64,000 nt of DNA from positions 99,076-163,075 of the forward strand of contig NZ_QOCZ01000002.1 in NCBI RefSeq assembly GCF_018207095.1, given 5' to 3'. Shown here one piece after another: positions 8,313 to 17,530 of this stretch. The DNA is from Nocardiopsis sp. MG754419 (GTDB lineage: Bacteria > Actinomycetota > Actinomycetes > Streptosporangiales > Streptosporangiaceae). Made by a program: the position numbers and the translations under genes. The notes below the pieces were generated by a model. The model did no database searches. It was given only the letters and a program-made list of their open reading frames with translations, and had not been told where the DNA came from. Within the stretch, counting starts at the first letter, position 1. Every line of letters starts with the position of its first letter.

Positions 8313-9221
8313 TTGGTCACGTCTGACTCCGAGGCCATCGTCGAACGGGACGAGGCCGACTGGGAGGCACGGGTGCGGGCCGCCCGCCGACACGGCGGAA
8401 CACTGCGGGTCGGGCGCGTGCTGGCCAAGGCGGCGGGGGTCTCCCTGCTTCTGCTCTTCACGCTGTTCCCCGTCTACTTCATGTTGGTCAGCGCCTTCTC
8501 CGAACAGGCCACCTCCGGTACGGGGGCGCTGCTGCCGACCTCCTTCACCTTCGAGAACTTCAGGTACGTCCTGGTGGAGGCCAACTTCCTCCTGTACCTG
8601 CGCAACTCGCTGACGGTCGCCGCCGTCACGGTGGCCATCGCCTGCGTGCTCGCCATGTTGGCGGCGGTGGCGGTGGGCCGGTTCCGCTTCCGGTTCCGCA
8701 CGGCGGTGCTGGTCATGGTGCTCATCGTGCAGATGGTGCCGTTGGAGGCGCTGGTCATCCCGCTCTTCCTCCAGGTGCGCGACCTGCAGATGCTCAACAC
8801 CGTGCTGGGTTTGGCCGTCGCCTACGTGGCGCTCTCCCTGCCCCTGGCGATCTGGATGATGCGCGGCTTCGTGGCGGCGGTGCCCAAGGAGGTGGAGGAG
8901 GCCGCCTACATCGATGGCGCCTCCTGGCCGCAGATGTTCTGGAAGGTGCTGTTCCCCCTGGTGGCGCCGGGTCTGGTGGCCACGGCCATCTTCTCCTTCA
9001 TCGTGGCCTGGAACGAGTTCGTGTTGGCCATGACCTTCATGACCCAGAGCGAGAACTTCACGGTCGCGGTCGGGCTGCGTCAGTTCTTCGGGCAGTACGC
9101 CAACGACTGGGGACACGTCATGGCGGCGTCCACGATCATCACCATTCCGGTGATGGTGTTCTTCATCCTCGTCCAGCGTTGGCTGGTGGCGGGGCTCGTG
9201 CAGGGGGCGGTCAAGGGCTGA
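8313..9221 (+). CDS. Sugar ABC transporter permease (MalG/DasC type)
   Basis: About 302 residues with six predicted membrane helices. The EAA loop is EEAAYIDGASWPQMFWKVLFP. TTG 8313 is chosen because AGAGGAGGG lies immediately upstream (8301-8309); GTG 8271 in the same frame is possible but lacks a ribosome site. The first roughly 40 residues are hydrophilic. In related operons this gene starts at the ATGA end of the preceding permease; here 432 nt intervene and include a minus-strand gene. The gene must rely on read-through or its own promoter. It ends before a strong hairpin. Confidence 0.9.
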   Translation: MVTSDSEAIVERDEADWEARVRAARRHGGTLRVGRVLAKAAGVSLLLLFTLFPVYFMLVSAFSEQATSGTGALLPTSFTFENFRYVLVEANFLLYLRNSLTVAAVTVAIACVLAMLAAVAVGRFRFRFRTAVLVMVLIVQMVPLEALVIPLFLQVRDLQMLNTVLGLAVAYVALSLPLAIWMMRGFVAAVPKEVEEAAYIDGASWPQMFWKVLFPLVAPGLVATAIFSFIVAWNEFVLAMTFMTQSENFTVAVGLRQFFGQYANDWGHVMAASTIITIPVMVFFILVQRWLVAGLVQGAVKG

Positions 9222-9250
9222 TCCGGTCCGGCGCGCACACGTCCGCACGC

Positions 9251-9282
9251 AGGGGGCGGCATCCGAACGGGTGCCGCCCCCT
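9251..9282. terminator. Bidirectional hairpin terminator
   Basis: An 11-bp perfect stem (9251-9261 with 9272-9282) and a 10-nt loop lie between the convergent permease and acyl-CoA ligase genes. Confidence 0.7.
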
Positions 9283-9294
9283 CGACGCGTCGGG

Positions 9295-10875
9295 TCAGCC
9301 GTCGCGCAGTTCGCGCTTGAGGATCTTGCCGGTGGAGGTCATCGGCAGTTCGACGCGGAACTCGATCAGGCGCGGGTACTTGTAGGCGGCCAGCCGTTCC
9401 CGGGCGAAGGCGGTGAGCTCCTCGTGCGTGGTCTCCACACCGTCCTTGAGGATCACGAACGCCTTGACCTCCTCACCCTGGGTGTCGTGGGGGACCCCCA
9501 CCACGGCGGCCAGACTCACCGCCTCGTGGGTCATCAGGATCTCCTCGACCTCACGCGGGTACACGTTGTAGCCCCCGCGGATGATCATGTCCTTGGAGCG
9601 GTCGATGATGAAGTAGAAACCGTCGCCGTCGCGCCGCGCGATGTCGCCGGTGCGGAACCAGCCGTCCCGGATCACCTCGGCGTTGACCTCGGGACGCTCG
9701 TGGTACCCCTTCATGACCAGGTGGCCGCGGACCGCGATCTCACCGACCGGGTCCTCCCCGTCCGCCGCCACGACCTCGTTCCACTCGGGGTCGATCAGTT
9801 TCATCTCCACACCCCAGACCGGGCGGCCGATGGAGCCGGGCTTGGCACCGGTGGCGGGGTTGTTGAAGGAGGCGACCGGAGAGGTCTCGGAGAGGCCGTA
9901 CCCCTCCTTGATGGCCACACCGAAGAGTTTGGTGAAGTCCTCCGACAGCTGGGCGGGCAGGGCCGAACCGCCGGAGACGGCGTCGACGACGTTGTCCGCG
10001 ATCCGCGCCAGGTCGTACCGGCCGGGCTCGGCGGACCGGGCCGCGTTGAGCAGGCCCCAGTACATGGTGGGCACCCCCGCGAAGCCGGTGACGTTCTCCT
10101 TCTCCATGAGCGTCAGGGCCTGGTCTCCGTCGAACCGGGGCAGCAGCACCATCGTGCCGTGGCGGTAGAGCGGGGCGTTGAGCATGACCGTCTGGCCGAA
10201 GATGTGGAACAGCGGCAGCACCACCAGGGAGACGTCACGACCGTCCGGGTGGGGGTTGACCAGGCTGGAGGACGCCACGGCGTTGAGCAGCAGGTTGGTG
10301 TGGGTCAACTCGGCGCCCTTGGGCCGCCCGGTCGTGCCGCTGGTGTAGATGATGACGGCGGTGTCGTCGCCCTGGGCCTGCACCGTCTCGAACGTGCCCG
10401 GCATGCCGTTCAGGGCGGCCCAGAGGGTCTCGGCGCCCTCGATGGTGGACTCCGTGGCACCCGCCGAGGGCGGCATGTCCACGAACACCTCGCACGTCGA
10501 CACCTGCGCGAAGGCCTCGTGACACCGCTCGCCCAGCGGGAGTTCGGGCGAGCCGGTGAAGGCGAACAGGGCCTTGGCCCCGGAGTCCTCCAGGTGATAG
10601 ACGATCTCGCGCGGGGTCAGCAGGACGTTGAGCGGGACCACCACGGCGCCCGCCTTGAGGGCGCCGAAGTACACGAACGGGAAGTAGGGCAGGTTGGGGC
10701 TGGCCAGGGCCACCCTGTCGCCCGGCCGGATCCCCCGGGCCACGAGCAGGTTCGCGACCTGGTTGGCGATCATGTCGGTGATCGCGTAGTCGAGACGGGT
10801 GTCGCCGAAGACCAGACACTCCTTCTCGGGCGTGGATCGCGCACCGTCCTCCAGGAGCGTGGACAGGTTGAACAT
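9295..10875 (-). CDS. Long-chain fatty-acid--CoA ligase (AMP-forming, FadD-like)
   Basis: 526-residue member of the ANL adenylating superfamily. It forms an acyl-AMP and then acyl-CoA. The P-loop is IIYTSGTTGRPKG, the adenine motif is GYGLSETSP, the hinge region is TGDIARRDGDGFYFIIDRSK, and the C-terminal catalytic Lys sits in PMTSTGKILKREL. ATG 10875 is preceded by GGGAGG; longer upstream extensions would run through the promoter region. A TACTCT -10 candidate lies at 10961-10966 on the minus strand. The gene is single and convergent with the sugar transporter. Medium- or long-chain fatty acids are the likely substrates; exact chain length cannot be read. Confidence 0.9.
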   Translation of the reverse strand: MFNLSTLLEDGARSTPEKECLVFGDTRLDYAITDMIANQVANLLVARGIRPGDRVALASPNLPYFPFVYFGALKAGAVVVPLNVLLTPREIVYHLEDSGAKALFAFTGSPELPLGERCHEAFAQVSTCEVFVDMPPSAGATESTIEGAETLWAALNGMPGTFETVQAQGDDTAVIIYTSGTTGRPKGAELTHTNLLLNAVASSSLVNPHPDGRDVSLVVLPLFHIFGQTVMLNAPLYRHGTMVLLPRFDGDQALTLMEKENVTGFAGVPTMYWGLLNAARSAEPGRYDLARIADNVVDAVSGGSALPAQLSEDFTKLFGVAIKEGYGLSETSPVASFNNPATGAKPGSIGRPVWGVEMKLIDPEWNEVVAADGEDPVGEIAVRGHLVMKGYHERPEVNAEVIRDGWFRTGDIARRDGDGFYFIIDRSKDMIIRGGYNVYPREVEEILMTHEAVSLAAVVGVPHDTQGEEVKAFVILKDGVETTHEELTAFARERLAAYKYPRLIEFRVELPMTSTGKILKRELRDG

Positions 10876-11139
10876 GGGGCCTCCCGCGGCCGGTCGTTGA
10901 GGACAGGTGCCACGAACGCAGATGTGACCTGGATCGCGAGTCCTGCGCCACTTTGACGGCAGAGTAACAAACCGGACGGTCGGTGTGGAGGGGGTCGGGG
11001 TCCGTGAAACCACCGATCCCCGGTGCGCGCTCCGCGACCGGGAGGGCGTCGGGCGACCCGGAAACGGGTCCTCGATCGGGTGCGTCAAGCGCTAACCTGA
11101 AGGCGACACACCAGGACACGGCCAAGGGAACACTGAGCG

Positions 11140-13635
11140 ATGACAGCGGTAGACGGCGACCAGACGACGGGCGACACCTACGACGCCCGCGCCCTCCAGG
11201 ACAAGTGGCAGGCGCGCTGGGCCGCGGAACTCCCGTTCAAGGCGAGCGAGGACGCCGCCGACGACCGGCCCCGCTCCTTCATCGTGGACATGTTCGCCTA
11301 CCCCTCCGGCGACCTGCACATGGGTCACGCCGAGGCCTACGCCATCGGTGACGTCATCGGTCGGTACCGCCTCCAGCGCGGCGACAACGTCCTGCACCCG
11401 GTCGGCTGGGACTCCTTCGGGCTGCCCGCCGAGAACGCGGCGATCAAGAACAACTCCCACCCGGAGAAGTGGACCTACGCCAACATCGAGACGCAGGCGT
11501 CCTCGATGGCGCACTACGGCGTGGCCGTGGACTGGTCCCGTCGCATCCACACCAGCGACCCCGAGTACTTCAAGTGGAACCAGTGGCTGTTCACCCGGTT
11601 CTTCGACCGGGGGCTGGCCTACCGCAAGGACGGCCTGGTCAACTGGTGCCCGCAGGACCAGACCGTGCTCGCCAACGAGCAGGTCGTCCAGGGCAAGTGC
11701 GAGCGCTGCGGCTCCGACGTCGAGCGCCGCGCCCTCAACCAGTGGTACTTCAAGATCACCGAGTACGCCCAGCGCCTGCTGGACGACATGGACCAGCTGG
11801 ACCACGGCCGCTGGCCGGACGAGATCCTGGCCATGCAGCGCAACTGGATCGGTCGCTCCACCGGTGCCGACGTGCACTTCCGGATCGAGGACCGCGACGC
11901 GCCGGTCACCGTCTACACCACCCGGCCCGACACCCTGTACGGCGCCACCTTCTTCGTGGTGGCCGCCGACGCCGACCTGGCCGAGGAGCTGTGCGCGCCC
12001 GAGCAGCGCGAGGCCTTCGAGGCCTACCGCTCCGACGTCGCCAAGCTGTCGGACATCGAACGCCAGACCACCGAGCGTCCCAAGACCGGTGTGTTCCTGG
12101 GGCGTCACGCCATCAACCCCGTCAACGGCGAGCGCATGCCCGTCTGGGCGGCCGACTACGTCTTGGCCGGTTACGGTCACGGCGCCATCATGGCGGTGCC
12201 GGCCCACGACCAGCGCGACCTGGACTTCGCCCTGGCCTTCGACCTGCCGGTGCGGGTCGTCGTCGAGACCGGCGAGCCCGACCCGGCCGAGACCGGCGTG
12301 GCCACCGCGGGGGAGGGCACCCTGCGCGACTCCGGCCCGCTGGACGGTCTGTCCAAGACCGAGGCCATCGCGCGCATCATCGAGGTGCTGGGCGAGCGCG
12401 ACACCGGCGAGGCCACCGTCAACTTCCGCCTACGCGACTGGCTGCTGTCCCGCCAGCGCTACTGGGGCACCCCGATCCCGATCATCCACTGCCCCTCGTG
12501 CGGCGAGGTCCCCGTCCCCGACGAGCAGCTGCCGGTGACCCTGCCCGAACTCAAGGGCGCCGAGCTGGCCCCCAAGGGCATCTCCCCGCTGGCCGCCGTC
12601 ACCGACTGGGTGAACGTGGACTGCCCCACCTGCGCCGGTCCCGCCCAGCGTGACACCGACACCATGGACACCTTCGTGGACTCGTCCTGGTACTACCTGC
12701 GCTACTGCTCCCCGCGCCTCGACACCGCCCCCTTCGACAGCGAGGCGGTCAACAAGTGGGGGCCCGTCGACCACTACATCGGCGGTAAGGAACACGCCAC
12801 CCTGCACCTGATGTACGCGCGGTTCTTCACCAAGGTCCTGCACGACATGGGCATGGTGGACTTCACCGAGCCGTTCGCCCGCCTGACCAACCAGGGCCAG
12901 GTCATCAACCAGGGCCGGGCGATGTCCAAGTCGCTGGGCAACGGCGTCGACCTGGGCAAGGAGATCGACGCCTACGGTGTGGACGCGGTCCGTCTCACCA
13001 TGCTGTTCGCCTCCCCGCCCGAGGAGGACGTCGACTGGGCCGACGTCTCGCCCACCGCCGCGATGAAGTTCCTCAACCGCGCCTACCGCGTCATGCACGA
13101 GGCCGGAGCGGCGAGCGTCCCGGGTGCGGACTTCTCCGCCGGTGACACCGAGGTGCGCCGCGCCACCCACCACGCCATCGACCAGGTCACCGCCCTGATC
13201 GAGGACAAGCGGTTCAACGTGGCCATCGCGCGGTGCATGGAACTGGTCTCGGCCGCCCGCAAGGCCATCGACTCCGGCCCCGGCGCGGCGGACCCGGCCG
13301 TACGCGAGGCCGCCGAGTTCATCGCCATCGCCCTGTCCCTGTTCGCGCCCTACGTGGCCGAGGAGGGCTGGGAGAAGCTGGGTCACACCGGCAGCGTCGC
13401 CGTCGGCAACTGGCGTACGGCCGACCCCGCGCTGCTCGTCCAGGAGACGGTCACCTGCGTCGTCCAGGTGCAGAGCAAGGTCCGCGACAAGCTCGCGGTG
13501 TCCCCCGACATCGACCCGGCCGAGCTCGAGCGGCTGGCCCTGGCCTCGGAGAAGGCCCAGGGCTTCATCGGTGACAAGACGGTCCGCAAGGTGGTCGTCC
13601 GCGCACCCAAGCTCGTCAACATCGTCGTCGGCTGA
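11140..13635 (+). CDS. leuS: Leucyl-tRNA synthetase
   Basis: 831-residue class I synthetase that charges tRNA-Leu in the cytoplasm. The HIGH motif appears as HMGH at residues 60-63, and the KMSKS loop as MSKSLGN from residue 595. Between them lie the zinc-type CxxC segments (for example CERCG) and the CP1 editing domain around residues 220-420. The anticodon-binding helical domain and the C-terminal domain complete it. It is shorter than the roughly 960-residue LeuS of some actinobacteria but close to the common bacterial length. ATG 11140 follows AAGGGA. TAACCT at about 11093 is a possible -10. A strong hairpin follows the stop. Confidence 0.97.
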   Translation: MTAVDGDQTTGDTYDARALQDKWQARWAAELPFKASEDAADDRPRSFIVDMFAYPSGDLHMGHAEAYAIGDVIGRYRLQRGDNVLHPVGWDSFGLPAENAAIKNNSHPEKWTYANIETQASSMAHYGVAVDWSRRIHTSDPEYFKWNQWLFTRFFDRGLAYRKDGLVNWCPQDQTVLANEQVVQGKCERCGSDVERRALNQWYFKITEYAQRLLDDMDQLDHGRWPDEILAMQRNWIGRSTGADVHFRIEDRDAPVTVYTTRPDTLYGATFFVVAADADLAEELCAPEQREAFEAYRSDVAKLSDIERQTTERPKTGVFLGRHAINPVNGERMPVWAADYVLAGYGHGAIMAVPAHDQRDLDFALAFDLPVRVVVETGEPDPAETGVATAGEGTLRDSGPLDGLSKTEAIARIIEVLGERDTGEATVNFRLRDWLLSRQRYWGTPIPIIHCPSCGEVPVPDEQLPVTLPELKGAELAPKGISPLAAVTDWVNVDCPTCAGPAQRDTDTMDTFVDSSWYYLRYCSPRLDTAPFDSEAVNKWGPVDHYIGGKEHATLHLMYARFFTKVLHDMGMVDFTEPFARLTNQGQVINQGRAMSKSLGNGVDLGKEIDAYGVDAVRLTMLFASPPEEDVDWADVSPTAAMKFLNRAYRVMHEAGAASVPGADFSAGDTEVRRATHHAIDQVTALIEDKRFNVAIARCMELVSAARKAIDSGPGAADPAVREAAEFIAIALSLFAPYVAEEGWEKLGHTGSVAVGNWRTADPALLVQETVTCVVQVQSKVRDKLAVSPDIDPAELERLALASEKAQGFIGDKTVRKVVVRAPKLVNIVVG

Positions 13636-13645
13636 CACACCGGAC

Positions 13646-13679
13646 GGGGGCGGTGGTCGCGACCGCGACCACCGCCCCC
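13646..13679 (+). terminator. Hairpin terminator of leuS
   Basis: A near-perfect GC-rich inverted repeat (13646-13661 with 13664-13679) begins 10 nt after the leuS stop. The apex would open to a normal loop. No U-tract follows. Confidence 0.65.
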
Positions 13680-13718
13680 TACCGTGAGGTCCACACACAT
13701 ACGGGAGGCGAGGGCCGG

Positions 13719-14342
13719 GTGGGCGCTTCGAGGGACGGGCGGGCCGTGCACCGGCCCTGGGTGTGTGCGTCGATCATCGCGGCCGGCGCGGTGATGGTCT
13801 CCGCCGCGGCCGTCGGCGGCGGTCTCTGGTGGGCCGGGGGCGACCCCGAACCACCGGGCGGTCAGGACGACCACTCCGCCGCGCCCACGTGCGCGTCGGT
13901 CCCCGAGGACACGCTCGCCGAGATCCTGCCCGGCGCGGTCCTGGAGACCGACGACCGAGGCCCCGTGGCCGGGGGTGAGCACACCGCGTGCGTGTGGACC
14001 ACCCTGGGGGAGACCGAAGGCGACCGCGCGGTGCTGCGGGTGGACCTGTCCGCCCGGTTCACCGACGCCACCGTCGATCCCGTCGTCACCGGTGACCAGG
14101 CCGCCACGGCGGCCCACGAGGCCGTGGTGCCGGTCCGGGGAGAACCCGTCGACCTGCCCGGTTCCGTGGGCGCCGAGGTCTGGCGCGGCCAACTCCCCGG
14201 CACCGCCGAACTCGCCTTCCACACCGCCAACCTGCTGGTGCGGGTCTCCTACACCGCAGAGTCCGAGGGCGACCCGGTCACCTTCACCGACGCCCGCGAC
14301 ACCGCCGTGGAGATCGCCTCCCGGATCGGTGCGGACCTGTGA
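13719..14342 (+). CDS. Membrane-anchored extracytoplasmic protein, DUF3558-like
   Basis: 207 residues from GTG 13719, which follows GGGAGGCGAGGG. A short basic N-terminus is followed by one hydrophobic segment (about residues 12-36) and an acidic Pro linker, so the bulk should be outside the cell. The exported part has a Cys near its start (PTCASVP) and a second about 40 residues on (HTACVWTT). This spacing resembles DUF3558-type secreted proteins, though I cannot assign the family firmly. GTGA overlap with the next gene, which has the same plan, shows translational coupling and suggests an ancient duplication. Function unknown. Confidence 0.72.
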   Translation: MGASRDGRAVHRPWVCASIIAAGAVMVSAAAVGGGLWWAGGDPEPPGGQDDHSAAPTCASVPEDTLAEILPGAVLETDDRGPVAGGEHTACVWTTLGETEGDRAVLRVDLSARFTDATVDPVVTGDQAATAAHEAVVPVRGEPVDLPGSVGAEVWRGQLPGTAELAFHTANLLVRVSYTAESEGDPVTFTDARDTAVEIASRIGADL

Positions 14343-14995
14343 ACGAGGCGCGCGAGACCGACCCCGGGGCGCCCCCGCCGCAGAGCCGTGTCTTCGCCGT
14401 CGTGCTCCTGGTGACCGTGGTCGTGCTGGCGCTCGTCGTCCTCGGCTGGTCGGTCCGCTACCTGTTCCACAGCGGGGCCGAACGCGGCGACTACGAGGCG
14501 GCGCCCGACTGCCCCGTCGGTGAGACCGACGTCCTCGACGAACTCGTGCCCGGTCACGAGGCCGAGATCGAGGAGGACATCGGCTCCGTCGACGACACGT
14601 TCGGCGCCGGACGTCAGTGCCGTTGGGCCACCCCGGAGGGCGGCGGGGCGGCGGTGCCCGCGGCCGCCACGCTCGTCGTCGTCGCCGCGCCGGTCGAGGG
14701 CGGGGAGGAGATCGCCGCGGACAACCTGGAGTCGACCGCCGCAGGCCACGACCCGCAGCCGGTCGACGACCTCGGGGAGGAGGCGCTGTCCTGGGTCGAG
14801 GCGGGCGCCTTCGAGGTCGGATGCGTCGGTGCCCGGGTCTCCAACCTCTACCTGGAATCCTGCTACACCGCCGCCACCGACTACGACGCGCTGGAGTCCA
14901 TCGACGGGGAGGCGGCCGCCGCCGACGCCGAGCGGCTCATCCGCGCGGTCCTGACGGACCTTCCCGACTCCATCGAGGCCGACGAGACCGACTGA
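14339..14995 (+). CDS. Membrane-anchored extracytoplasmic protein, paralogous partner of the preceding gene
   Basis: 218 residues from GTG 14339, overlapping the previous stop as GTGA. A 20-residue cytoplasmic N-terminus precedes a strong membrane helix (FAVVLLVTVVVLALVVLGW) and an acidic external domain. The first Cys lies in APDCPVGE and the second in GRQCRWATPE, the same layout as the upstream protein. Two more cysteines (VGCVGAR and LESCYTA) could form another disulphide. The pair is probably co-translated and may act together at the cell surface. I know no function. Confidence 0.72.
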   Translation: MNEARETDPGAPPPQSRVFAVVLLVTVVVLALVVLGWSVRYLFHSGAERGDYEAAPDCPVGETDVLDELVPGHEAEIEEDIGSVDDTFGAGRQCRWATPEGGGAAVPAAATLVVVAAPVEGGEEIAADNLESTAAGHDPQPVDDLGEEALSWVEAGAFEVGCVGARVSNLYLESCYTAATDYDALESIDGEAAAADAERLIRAVLTDLPDSIEADETD

Positions 14996-15021
14996 ACCGG
15001 CTCATCGGGACAGGCCCGGCC

Positions 15022-16113
15022 TCACCACAAGCCGTCGACGAACTCCGTCACGGCGGGGGCCACCTCGGGGGAGAAGGCGCGGTCGGCGTCCAGAGCGGCG
15101 GCCCCGGGAGAGTCGTCGTACTCGCGCAGGACGTGGTCGACCCCGGCCAGGTCCACGCGCTCGGCCTGCTCCAGGCCGCCCATCAGGCGATCGACCTCCT
15201 CGCGTTCGATCTGCGCGTCCTCGTCACCCCAGAGCACCAGGACCGGGGTGTCGGGGTCCAGGTCGCCGGCCAGCTCGGGTGGGTCGAAGGCGTCGATCCA
15301 GGCGAGGTAGTCCTGGTCCTGCGGGGTGAACGGCCCGGTGGCGTCGTCCTCGGTCAGTTCCCGTCCGGCCCTGATCCAGGCCCGCGCCGCCCGGGTGTCG
15401 GAGAGCATCCGTACGGCGTCGGCCTCTTCGAAGGCGTCCTGCGCCTCGGCCGTGCGCACCTGTTCGGAGAGTTGGCGGTCGATGACGTCGAGCATGCGCG
15501 TTCCGGGCGGGGCGGCCAACACCAACGCGGGGTCGGCGCCGTCCAGGACCTCGTGCGCGCGCAGGGCGAACAGGGCGCCCTCGCTGTGTCCCACGACGAT
15601 CGTCCGTTCCGGGTCCACCTCGGGCTGTTCGATCAGCGCGGCGTAGGCGGCGGCCATCTGGGCGTCGAAGACGTGGGGATCGACCGTCTCCTCCAGGGCG
15701 TCCTCCACCCTGTCGTCCCAGGACTCGGGGTCGCCGCTGCCGAGTTTGTCGTACCGCAGCGTCGCCACGCCTGCGGCGCCGAGTACCCGGGACAGGTTGA
15801 GGTTGGTGTCGGCCTCTGGTCGCGGGGGGCTGTTGCCGTCCCGGTCGGTGGGTCCGCTGCCCGAGATGATGAGCGCACCCGGTACACCCTCCGGTGCACC
15901 GTCGGGGGGAGTGGTGAAGGTGGCGCCGACGGTGAACCCGCCGCCCTCGAAACTGAGCTCGCGTTCGGTGCCGCTCACTCCGGGCCGCTCGGGTCCCTGG
16001 TCGGTGGGACCGCAGGCCGTGGCGAGCAGGGTGACGGCGGCGACCACCGAGAGCAGGTGGCCGCGGTGGAGCGGGAGGCCGGTGAGCGCGGGGGTGCGGG
16101 CAGGTGTGGACAC
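15022..16113 (-). CDS. Secreted alpha/beta-hydrolase lipoprotein
   Basis: 363 residues from GTG 16113. The N-terminus is a lipoprotein signal with lipobox LLATAC. The mature part shows an alpha/beta-hydrolase fold: oxyanion region ALIISGSGPTDRDGN, nucleophile elbow VGHSEGA with the catalytic Ser, an Asp in the VLVLWGDED region, and the His in GVDHVLREY. The family is the extracellular dienelactone hydrolase/esterase group; substrate unknown. TACGCT (16121-16126) lies 7 nt before GTG 16113, favouring that start and a leaderless mRNA; upstream GTG codons at 16146 and 16149 lack ribosome sites. The gene lies 68 nt downstream of lexA on the same strand. Confidence 0.82.
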   Translation of the reverse strand: MSTPARTPALTGLPLHRGHLLSVVAAVTLLATACGPTDQGPERPGVSGTERELSFEGGGFTVGATFTTPPDGAPEGVPGALIISGSGPTDRDGNSPPRPEADTNLNLSRVLGAAGVATLRYDKLGSGDPESWDDRVEDALEETVDPHVFDAQMAAAYAALIEQPEVDPERTIVVGHSEGALFALRAHEVLDGADPALVLAAPPGTRMLDVIDRQLSEQVRTAEAQDAFEEADAVRMLSDTRAARAWIRAGRELTEDDATGPFTPQDQDYLAWIDAFDPPELAGDLDPDTPVLVLWGDEDAQIEREEVDRLMGGLEQAERVDLAGVDHVLREYDDSPGAAALDADRAFSPEVAPAVTEFVDGLW

Positions 16114-16120
16114 GCTCCTC

Positions 16121-16126
16121 AGCGTA
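16121..16126 (-). promoter_or_regulatory. -10 element for leaderless hydrolase gene
   Basis: TACGCT on the minus strand, 7 nt before GTG 16113. Confidence 0.45.
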
Positions 16127-16181
16127 TCGGCCGAACCCGCCCGCACCACCCCGACCGTGCCCGCGTGCCCGCGGGCCGTGG

Positions 16182-16913
16182 TCAGACGCGGCGCATCACG
16201 GCGACGACCTTGCCGAGGATGGTGGCGTCGTCACCGTTGATGGGATCGTAGGCGTCGTTGCGGGGCATGAGCCGCACGTGCCCGTCGTTCTCGCGACGCA
16301 GCACCTTGACGGTGGCCTCGTCGTCGAGCATGGCCGCGACGATGTCGCCGTTCTCGGCAGTGGGCTGCTGACGCACCACCACGAGGTCGCCGTCGGTGAT
16401 GGCGGCGTCGGTCATGGAGTCGCCGACCACGGTGAGCATGAACAGGCGGCCCTCGCCCACCAGCTGACGGGGGAGCGCCAGTACGTCCTCGACCGCCTCC
16501 TCCGCCAGGATCGGACCACCGGCGGCGATCCGCCCGATCAGCGGCACCGACGTGGCCCGTGTGGCGTCGGCGTCGAGCTCCTCGGGGGTGAGGCTCCGGC
16601 CGTGGTCGCGGCCGGGGGCGCGCAGTTCCACGGCGCGCGGCCGGTTCTGGTCCCGGTGCAGGTAGCCCTTGCGCTGGAGCACCTTGAGCTGGTGCGCGAC
16701 GCTGGAGGGGCTGGACAGGCCGACGGCGTCGCCGATCTCCCGGATGGAGGGCGGGAACCCGCGCTCGCGCACGTACCGCTGGATGCAGTTGAGAACGCTC
16801 TGCTGACGTGCGGTCAGCTTGGCGGCTTCGGGCGCGGCACCGCCCGTGTCACCCACGGGGGAAAGAACGGTGGTGTTTCCTGGGTCGACGACCCCGGGGT
16901 TGTCCTCCGGCAC
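16182..16913 (-). CDS. lexA: LexA, SOS-response repressor
   Basis: 243-residue repressor/autoprotease. The winged-helix DNA-binding domain spans about residues 30-105 and includes [21 protein letters not shown]. The peptidase S24 domain has the cleavage bond A131-G132 in GRIAAGGP, catalytic Ser166 in GDSM and Lys203 in TVKV. RecA filaments formed on damaged DNA trigger self-cleavage and derepress SOS genes. GTG 16913 is chosen because GAGGAGG lies 7 nt upstream; the frame continues further 5' but overlaps the promoter. A LexA box 137 bp upstream points to autoregulation. It diverges from nrdR, an arrangement common in actinobacteria. Confidence 0.97.
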   Translation of the reverse strand: MPEDNPGVVDPGNTTVLSPVGDTGGAAPEAAKLTARQQSVLNCIQRYVRERGFPPSIREIGDAVGLSSPSSVAHQLKVLQRKGYLHRDQNRPRAVELRAPGRDHGRSLTPEELDADATRATSVPLIGRIAAGGPILAEEAVEDVLALPRQLVGEGRLFMLTVVGDSMTDAAITDGDLVVVRQQPTAENGDIVAAMLDDEATVKVLRRENDGHVRLMPRNDAYDPINGDDATILGKVVAVMRRV

Positions 16914-17023
16914 GGCCGGGCCTCCTCGGCGTTCGGTTCGGTCAGGGCCTGTTCGGGTGGCCGGTGCCGGCCACGTCGACCGGTCGGCGGTCGGGTCGCG
17001 GAACCGACATGAAATCAAGGTCA

Positions 17024-17063
17024 AGATTAGTCGTTGCAGACGGTGATATCAAACAAGCGTTCG
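17024..17063 (-). promoter_or_regulatory. lexA promoter with LexA (SOS) box
   Basis: CAAACAAGCGTTCG (17050-17063) matches the actinobacterial LexA box CGAAC-N4-GTTCG at nine of ten defined positions. On the minus strand it overlaps a -35 candidate TTTGAT (17048-17053), followed after 18 nt by the -10 TAATCT (17024-17029). LexA binding would block lexA transcription. Confidence 0.8.
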
Positions 17064-17430
17064 ACGGTGCGCGGCGACGACTTCGCTTTCCCGGCGGGCC
17101 TTTCCGGTGCCCCCGGCTCATGCGCGAACCCGTGTTCTCCCGTCGACGGCGCCGGAACGCCGGAACGGTCCGCGCCGTGGCGCGGACCGGAGGGGTATGG
17201 GTCACGTCTCGCGCGGGTCCCCGGCGGGCGGGAAAGCCGGTCCATCAAGGGATTCGTCACGTGCCGAGGGCGCGGCGGGCGGGGGTCCGCGAGCCTGGTG
17301 CCCCCTATCCTGGGAGACGACGCCCCTCCGGGCGGAGTCCTCCTCCCCTTCCCGCTCCGCGCCTTGTGACCCCACCTGGCGGACACGCCTGCGCGAAGGT
17401 TGCAGGCCGCGCCGTCGAGGTCTAGGTTCA

Positions 17431-17496
17431 ACCACAACATCTGGTGTTGCCAGTGAGTCCTGTCGCTAGAAGTTGTGGTTTAGTAGACTCTAGAGT
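17431..17496 (+). promoter_or_regulatory. nrdR-nrdJ promoter with paired NrdR-like boxes
   Basis: Two related sequences face each other: ACCACAACATCTGG (17431-17444) and, inverted, the complement of 17466-17479 (ACCACAACTTCTAG), 12 of 14 identical. The first also forms the perfect inverted repeat CAACA-TCTGG-TGTTG (17435-17449). They resemble NrdR boxes. TAGACT (17483-17488) and TAGAGT (17491-17496) are possible -10 elements within the palindrome ACTCTAGAGT (17487-17496). I infer NrdR feedback repression. No cobalamin riboswitch is apparent. Confidence 0.6.
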
Positions 17497-17530
17497 AGTG
17501 GTTCGGGTCGAGGGAAGCAGGTGAACCGGG

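Noticed and set aside
16914..17024. N-terminal extension of lexA to an upstream start
   Set aside because: It would include the lexA promoter region, and a perfect GAGGAGG site supports GTG 16913.
17290..17480. Cobalamin riboswitch before nrdR-nrdJ (GGTGCC and a CCAGTGAGTCCTGTC segment look partly like B12 boxes)
   Set aside because: The B12-box similarity needs insertions, and no GGGAA or GCCACTG elements or long conserved fold are present. The segment overlaps the NrdR-like boxes.
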